Shown in pieces: positions 13,529-17,924 of a stretch of DNA of 17,924 bases. The notes below the pieces were generated by a model. The model had not been told where the DNA came from, made no database searches, and was given only the letters and a program-made list of their open reading frames with translations. The DNA lies in assembly GCA_030634675.1 (NCBI GenBank), contig DAOWAH010000011.1, forward strand, positions 1-17,924. The letters are read 5' to 3'. Positions within the stretch are counted from its first letter, which is position 1, and every line of letters begins with the position of its first letter. The position numbers were made by a program, and so were the translations under genes. The DNA comes from Fidelibacterota bacterium. GTDB taxonomy: Bacteria > Marinisomatota > Marinisomatia > Marinisomatales > TCS56.

Positions 13529-14965
13529 ATGCCGGATAAACCGCATTTTCGCACCGTAATCGAGCCATTTATTATTAAGTCAGTTCAGCCGATCCGAATG
13601 ACCACGACCGAAGAACGGGAAAAATTCCTTCAGGACGCCCACTATAATTTATTCAAAATCGAAGCTCAGAATGTGCTGATCGATTTATTAACCGATAGTG
13701 GCACAGGTGCTATGAGTTCCGAACAGTGGGCAGCAATTATGCGTGGTGATGAGTCCTATGCCGGCAGCCTCAGCTATCAGCGCTTTGAGAGGACGGTTAA
13801 GGATATTTTCGGTTTCACCCATGTGATTCCCACCCATCAGGGCCGGGCGGCGGAGCGCATCCTGTTTACCGTGATGTGTAAAGAAGGTGATGTGGTGCCC
13901 AACAATACCCACTTTGACACTACCCGCGCTAATGTTGAGTACCGCGGTGCGCAGGCTATTGATCTGGTCATCGACGAGGGGCGCGACCCGGCGAGTAGGC
14001 ACCCCTTTAAAGGTAATATGAACCTTGAAAAACTGGAAAAATTGATTAAAAATGTTGGCGTGAAAAAGATACCATTGTGCATGATTACAATCACCAATAA
14101 TTCCGGCGGTGGTCAGCCCGTTGCAATGGAAAACATTAAGGCCGTACGCAAATTGCTGAATAAATATGGCATTCCGCTCTATTTCGATGCCTGTCGCTTT
14201 GCGGAAAATGCATTTTTCATTAAACTGCGTGAAAAAGGCTATAAGAATATACCAGTCTCGGAAATTGTAAAGGAAATGTTCAGCTACGGCGATGGCTGCA
14301 CCATGAGCGCTAAGAAAGATGGCTTGGCAAATATCGGCGGTTTTCTGTGTACCAACGCCGGTGAATTGGCCCAGCAGGAAAAGAATTTGCTAATTTTGAC
14401 GGAAGGCTTTCCCACTTATGGTGGACTGGCCGGGCGTGATCTGGATGCCATTGCGGTGGGTTTGCGAGAGGTGCTGGATGAAGATTATTTGCTCTACCGC
14501 ATTTCGGAAGCCAAATATCTAGGTGAGGGCTTGACAGATATCGGATATCCGATTGTCCAGCCGCCCGGTGGTCACGCCATCTATATCGATGCGAAAGCGC
14601 TGTTGCCACAGATTCCACCATTGCAGTACCCGGGGCAGGCTCTGTCGGTAGAGCTTTACCGGCTGGGCGGCATCCGCACGGTGGAGATCGGCTCGGTCAT
14701 GTTTGGCAAGGTGGATCATAAAACAGGAGTGGAAACTCCCGGCGCCATGGAATTAGTACGCCTGGCCCTGCCACGGCGAGTCCATACACAAAGCCACGTG
14801 GACTACGTTCTGGAGGTGGCTAAAGAAGTATATGCTAATCGCGAATCGATCCCCGGTTATCGCATAACCGAGCAACCACCTTTCTTAAGACATTTTATGG
14901 CTAAGTTTGAGCCTGCGCGAAAGTTATGCACAGAGGCACGGAGGACACAGAAATATAATAATTAA
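13529..14965 (+). CDS. tnaA: Tryptophanase (tryptophan indole-lyase)
   Basis: The 478-residue PLP enzyme would cleave L-tryptophan to indole, pyruvate and ammonia in the cytoplasm. The Schiff-base lysine is Lys263 in SAKKDGLANIGG, and YFDACRFAENAFFI carries the PLP-ring-interacting Asp. Tryptophanase is preferred over tyrosine phenol-lyase because of FDTT at Asp130 (E. coli Asp137; the lyase has Thr) and VEIGS at 385-389 (the lyase has MERG). AGAGGG lies 5 nt upstream of the ATG. The tail after LRHFMAKFE is about 17 residues longer than usual, and most of it is encoded by a repeat-like sequence (14928-14953). No tryptophan permease or leader peptide is seen. It has its own transcription unit after the operon terminator. 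Confidence 0.9.
   Translation: MPDKPHFRTVIEPFIIKSVQPIRMTTTEEREKFLQDAHYNLFKIEAQNVLIDLLTDSGTGAMSSEQWAAIMRGDESYAGSLSYQRFERTVKDIFGFTHVIPTHQGRAAERILFTVMCKEGDVVPNNTHFDTTRANVEYRGAQAIDLVIDEGRDPASRHPFKGNMNLEKLEKLIKNVGVKKIPLCMITITNNSGGGQPVAMENIKAVRKLLNKYGIPLYFDACRFAENAFFIKLREKGYKNIPVSEIVKEMFSYGDGCTMSAKKDGLANIGGFLCTNAGELAQQEKNLLILTEGFPTYGGLAGRDLDAIAVGLREVLDEDYLLYRISEAKYLGEGLTDIGYPIVQPPGGHAIYIDAKALLPQIPPLQYPGQALSVELYRLGGIRTVEIGSVMFGKVDHKTGVETPGAMELVRLALPRRVHTQSHVDYVLEVAKEVYANRESIPGYRITEQPPFLRHFMAKFEPARKLCTEARRTQKYNN
14928..14953 (+). repeat. CACAGAGGCACGGAGG-type repeat inside the tnaA 3' end
   Basis: The sequence is built of similar units: CACAGAGG, CACGGAGG, ACACAGA. This composition matches an interspersed 'CACGGAGG' type repeat that I have met in many genomes (recollection, not verified here). 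It lies at the extreme 3' end of the coding region and encodes the unusual residues CTEARRTQ. Confidence 0.4.
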
Positions 14966-15049
14966 GCCCTTAACTGGCATGCCCTTTCATCAATCTCGGT
15001 TGCGGACTAATTATCTGTTTTTCAGCGCCGGGCCATTCAACGACTCAGG

Positions 15050-15781
15050 TTAGCCGAAAATATTTTTTCGCCGCTCGGCTTCACTAATCAGCCATTCAAA
15101 TATGTGACGATTGGCAGGGTCCTCCGTGAAAAGTTCCGGGTGCCACTGGGTAGCAATAAAGGCCTGGGGGTCATGGAGGTCTTCAAAAGCCTCGATCAGG
15201 CCATCTTCCGACCACGCAATCGGTCGTAATTGTTCGCCTAGTTTTTTTACTCCCTGGTGGTGCGTACTGCGAACCATTGGCTCATCCTCGGCCATTATTG
15301 TATAGAGCATACAGCTCCGGTCAAGCTTTACGGTGTGAGTGCTGTAGTCGCCATCAAATTCTCCATGATCAATGTTTGCCTCTAATTGGGTTGGAATATC
15401 TTCGTATAGGGAACCACCATAAATCAGGTTGATATGCTGCATACCGGCACAAATGGCAAGAACAGGCTTTCCATTACGTCGAGCTTCCTGGAAGATTTCC
15501 CGATCAAATGCTTCCCGTCGACGATGCATGATCTCGCTCAATAATTCCGGGTTTTGCCCGCCGTACATATTACTATGGAAATCAGGTCCCCCGACCATGA
15601 TTAGTCCGTCAATTTGCTCAATAATTTCCGTAGCAGCAACGTCTTGCGGTGGATAATGTAGCGTCAATGGGATCCCACCGCTGGACCAGACAACAGCGGT
15701 ATAGTCTTCTTTAGTGGCCATCCACCAGGCATCTTTATAGGAATAATAGTAGGGGTTAATTCCAATCAGAGGTTTATTCAT
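15050..15781 (-). CDS. Class I glutamine-amidotransferase-like gamma-glutamyl hydrolase (peptidase C26, PuuD family)
   Basis: The 243-residue product, counted from ATG 15781, has the catalytic triad of this family: Cys111 in LAICAGMQHINL, His214 and Glu216 in TQWHPE. IMVGGPDFH and the N-terminal KPLIGINPYY are typical of gamma-glutamyl-GABA hydrolases such as PuuD. It should hydrolyse gamma-glutamyl amide bonds in the cytoplasm. The in-frame TTG at 15805 would add eight unusual residues, so the ATG is chosen. That ATG overlaps the stop of the upstream glutamate-cysteine ligase gene by 8 bp (ATGAATAA), which suggests translational coupling and a shared gamma-glutamyl pathway. The specific substrate is unknown. 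Confidence 0.85.
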   Translation of the reverse strand: MNKPLIGINPYYYSYKDAWWMATKEDYTAVVWSSGGIPLTLHYPPQDVAATEIIEQIDGLIMVGGPDFHSNMYGGQNPELLSEIMHRRREAFDREIFQEARRNGKPVLAICAGMQHINLIYGGSLYEDIPTQLEANIDHGEFDGDYSTHTVKLDRSCMLYTIMAEDEPMVRSTHHQGVKKLGEQLRPIAWSEDGLIEAFEDLHDPQAFIATQWHPELFTEDPANRHIFEWLISEAERRKNIFG

Positions 15782-17078
15782 AAGCCATCGCACAAGTTTT
15801 GACAAATTTGTTTAAGGGTAAATTGCTGCGTTTATAGAGTTTCTGTATGTAAATCGCGGGTGGGCCGATCCGGAAAAATTCCTTTAAATAATTGTCAAGA
15901 AAACCCCGTTCGCTATCAATCTTAAGTTCTTTGGCGCGCTCATCAAGACCGGTTAATGCAAGATCACAGACTTCACCAATCCAATCATCAATAAAACGCC
16001 CATCCGGTGCTACTTGCTGAAGATTTAGAATTGCAGCAGCCTGATTTAGGGCAGTACGTGTTTCAATAGACCATGATTGTAACAGGTCGAGTATTTTTTT
16101 TCGGGTTAATTCGGCTGTCAATAAGCCCAACCAGAAAGCAGCTGGCGCCATGTCATTACCGCATAAAGGTCGATCGGTACCACGAACTTCCAAAACATGT
16201 TTAAAACGAACATGAGTAAAAATTTGATGTAAAACAGTTTGTATATCAGCGGCTGGAACAATACCAGCACTAGCCCGACTTTGTAGCCAGTTACCCATAT
16301 TTCCACTGTAAGGGATTGCATCACCATTGGAATCATTGGCAAAAATCACAGGCACACTTAATATCCAGTTGGCATATTTTTCCAGCAAACCGTCCGGACT
16401 GGTAATTCCATGATCCATTAAATTACCACAACGGGCTGGATCCGTATCCTGCCAGATGTTATAGCGTAGATTCCGGGTGCCAGCAGTTTTCCCATTATAA
16501 AACGGGGCGTGTGCAAACAGGAGGGCTGTAATCGGTTCCAGGCAATCAGCGATAAACGCCATTTGCTCGGCATCGCGCTGAGAAGAGATATCTATATTTA
16601 CTTGAACACTGGTTGTATTGCGCATCATCCAGGAGCCATGTGATCCTGTTTTGGAAAAGAATTTATGCATGAGCTGATATTTTTCTTGGGCGATCAACTC
16701 AACTTCAGCAGGTTTATATAGCGGCTCCAGAGCATAATCGAGTAATATTAGATTCTCCTGATCACATATTTGCAGCAACTGTTCCAGGTGTTGCTGATAT
16801 TGGGTGTTGACAATATGTAAATCTCTTACCGGTGGTGAAGCATATTCCAGTTGGCCACCGGGCTCCAGAGAGTAATGAATACACTGTTTGTTATTCATCT
16901 GCCACAGACTCAATTGAGCCAGCAAATCCGTCGCTGAAAACCGAGGCCCAGGATTGACTGGGATGCGTCGTAAATGATGATCATAGACTAAGCATTCAAT
17001 CTCAATTCCGACCAATCGATTGCCGGTGGGCCGCAAGTTGGAGAGTATAACGGATTGGACTTGTTCACTAAGATTCAT
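15774..17078 (-). CDS. Glutamate-cysteine ligase-like enzyme (GCS2 family)
   Basis: The 434-residue product, counted from ATG 17078, shows GCS2-family landmarks. These are GIEIE at 24-28 (metal/ATP site), LEPGGQLEYASPP at 71-83, MMRNTTSVQVNID at 151-163 (substrate/Mg site), and LEVRGTDRP near 310. The pattern fits the plant/alphaproteobacterial-type gamma-glutamylcysteine synthetase and its EgtA relatives, which join glutamate through its gamma-carboxyl to cysteine or another amine using ATP. No gshB is in the window, so the final product could be gamma-glutamylcysteine, glutathione or another gamma-glutamyl compound. A TTG at 17138 would extend the protein by 20 residues. Neither start has a clear Shine-Dalgarno site; the ATG gives the usual N-terminus. 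Confidence 0.8.
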   Translation of the reverse strand: MNLSEQVQSVILSNLRPTGNRLVGIEIECLVYDHHLRRIPVNPGPRFSATDLLAQLSLWQMNNKQCIHYSLEPGGQLEYASPPVRDLHIVNTQYQQHLEQLLQICDQENLILLDYALEPLYKPAEVELIAQEKYQLMHKFFSKTGSHGSWMMRNTTSVQVNIDISSQRDAEQMAFIADCLEPITALLFAHAPFYNGKTAGTRNLRYNIWQDTDPARCGNLMDHGITSPDGLLEKYANWILSVPVIFANDSNGDAIPYSGNMGNWLQSRASAGIVPAADIQTVLHQIFTHVRFKHVLEVRGTDRPLCGNDMAPAAFWLGLLTAELTRKKILDLLQSWSIETRTALNQAAAILNLQQVAPDGRFIDDWIGEVCDLALTGLDERAKELKIDSERGFLDNYLKEFFRIGPPAIYIQKLYKRSNLPLNKFVKTCAMAYE

Positions 17079-17190
17079 GGCTGTGAATGTAATAACCGCA
17101 GGACTATTCCTGGAAAGTGTAAAAGTAGGTTCTATCAATATTTAAATGGTGAAGAACCTTGTAGGCCGGATAAATAACTAAATAATAGAT

Positions 17191-17924
17191 TTAAAACGAG
17201 TAAGATAGTCCGATTATTATTTTGCTGATGGAAATATTTTCCAGGGTTCCAGCTGGTGTAAACTGATCTTCTGATACCCGACTCCAATCGCTATACAAAT
17301 AAGCAACATCCAGGTTTATGTTGTGGTCGACTGTTAAGCTGAGTCCACCGGTATATATCTGTTTATCCTGGGTTTTATCAGATTCCATCAACGGATTGGG
17401 AAAATAGGCATAGCCACCGCGTAAATTTGTACGGAGGAAAGGTAATTTAATTTCACCACCCAAGTGGTATTCTATTGTTTCCCGGTAATCATTACGAATA
17501 ATACTGTTTTCGATAATAAGATCACGGTAGTCAGCATCAGCCAGTTGATTCTTGGGAATGCTGAACTGAGTCTGTGACCAGTCGCGATAGCGAGCCGAGG
17601 CCGACAAAGTCAGAAAACGTCCGATAAAAGCGACACCACCATCAAAATAATAAGGTGTTTTCATCGTATATTTCCATCGGCCGCTATCTTCCACCCCATC
17701 ATCTGATCCATCATCAAACGTGATTAAATCATCACTGGAATAAGTTTCATTTACAGTAAGGTAGGTAGGTAGTTTAATCGTTCCTCCCAGACGCAACCAG
17801 CGGGATAATTGTAGATTCCCGCCAAGCTTAATACCCAGACCACGGATATCAGAAATCAAATACTGATTTATCTCATATTCATCGATATCAACAGGATAGG
17901 CATTAAATAAATCATTAATATCAC
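17191..17924 (-). CDS. OmpP1/FadL/TodX-like outer-membrane beta-barrel protein (5' end outside window)
   Basis: The frame is open from the window end (17924) to the stop at 17191, so the gene starts outside the window. About 244 C-terminal residues are visible. They show repeated amphipathic beta-strands (LGIKLGGNLQLSRWLRLGGT, RFLTLSASARYRDWSQ, LSLTVDHNINLDVAYLYSDW) and end in a C-terminal Phe (IIIGLSYSF), the outer-membrane insertion signal. The strand pattern 'GGNLQLSRWLRLGGTIKLP' resembles the FadL/OmpP1 family of hydrophobic-compound transporters and PorV-like proteins. It is 112 bp upstream of the glutamate-cysteine ligase start and on the same strand; co-transcription is uncertain. Confidence 0.7.
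   Translation of the reverse strand, partial: DINDLFNAYPVDIDEYEINQYLISDIRGLGIKLGGNLQLSRWLRLGGTIKLPTYLTVNETYSSDDLITFDDGSDDGVEDSGRWKYTMKTPYYFDGGVAFIGRFLTLSASARYRDWSQTQFSIPKNQLADADYRDLIIENSIIRNDYRETIEYHLGGEIKLPFLRTNLRGGYAYFPNPLMESDKTQDKQIYTGGLSLTVDHNINLDVAYLYSDWSRVSEDQFTPAGTLENISISKIIIGLSYSF

Noticed and set aside
13529..14965. Tyrosine phenol-lyase
   Set aside because: Asp130 (FDTT) and VEIGS at 385-389 match tryptophanase; tyrosine phenol-lyase has Thr and MERG-type residues at these places.
14966..15049. Terminator between the convergent tnaA and hydrolase genes
   Set aside because: Only very short palindromes are present and none has a stem plus T-run that would be convincing.
1..17924. 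CRISPR arrays, tRNA or rRNA genes, insertion sequences
   Set aside because: No regularly spaced direct repeats, cloverleaf sequences, rRNA-like stretches or transposase-like frames were seen on either strand.

Overview
The window looks like chromosomal DNA of a Gram-negative (diderm) bacterium. It encodes outer-membrane beta-barrel proteins, a lipoprotein with a clear lipobox, several signal-peptide proteins and an OmpA-type peptidoglycan-binding domain. The mix (FadL-like barrel, M32 carboxypeptidase, LiaF-like protein, TPR and carboxypeptidase-regulatory-like domains, several weak Shine-Dalgarno sites) suggests a member of the FCB group or a neighbouring candidate phylum such as Marinimicrobia, Calditrichota or KSB1-like lineages. 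That placement is inference from gene style only. I see no rRNA, tRNA, CRISPR array, transposase or phage gene.

Layout. 1-84 is the 3' end of an unrecognised gene. It is followed by decayed palindromic repeats and a strong bidirectional terminator (212-255). A LiaF-like membrane protein (274-966, -) diverges from a WaaP/Kdo-kinase-like protein (1060-1863, +). The kinase overlaps tail to tail with a SAM methyltransferase (1846-2460, -), which lies downstream of an aldo/keto reductase (2491-3450, -). A TPR lipoprotein (3597-4196, +) sits 19 bp before an M32 carboxypeptidase (4216-5727, +).

The centrepiece is a tight seven-gene operon, 5871-13387 (+). A sigma70-like promoter lies just upstream and a rho-independent terminator just downstream. 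The genes are: (1) a secreted protein with carboxypeptidase-regulatory-like, Sm-like and FxLYD-like domains; (2) a periplasmic coiled-coil/TPR protein; (3) an outer-membrane barrel fused to a periplasmic coiled coil and TPRs; (4) MotA; (5) MotB with the ion-carrying Asp32; (6) a remodelled FliF-like protein with a signal peptide, RBM3-like domain, long coiled coil, one TM helix and a FliG-binding-like tail; (7) FliG. No rod, hook, filament or export gene accompanies them. I infer a non-flagellar rotary machine: an inner-membrane stator (MotAB) drives a FliG/FliF-like rotor, coupled through periplasmic TPR/coiled-coil proteins to an outer-membrane barrel. Surface motility (gliding) or envelope energy transduction are candidate roles. 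This is the most novel part of the window.

Downstream are tryptophanase (13529-14965, +), whose C-terminus runs into a repeat-like sequence; a minus-strand translationally coupled pair of glutamate-cysteine ligase (15774-17078) and class I glutamine-amidotransferase-like gamma-glutamyl hydrolase (15050-15781); and the 3' part of a FadL/OmpP1-like outer-membrane protein (17191-17924, -) that runs off the window.
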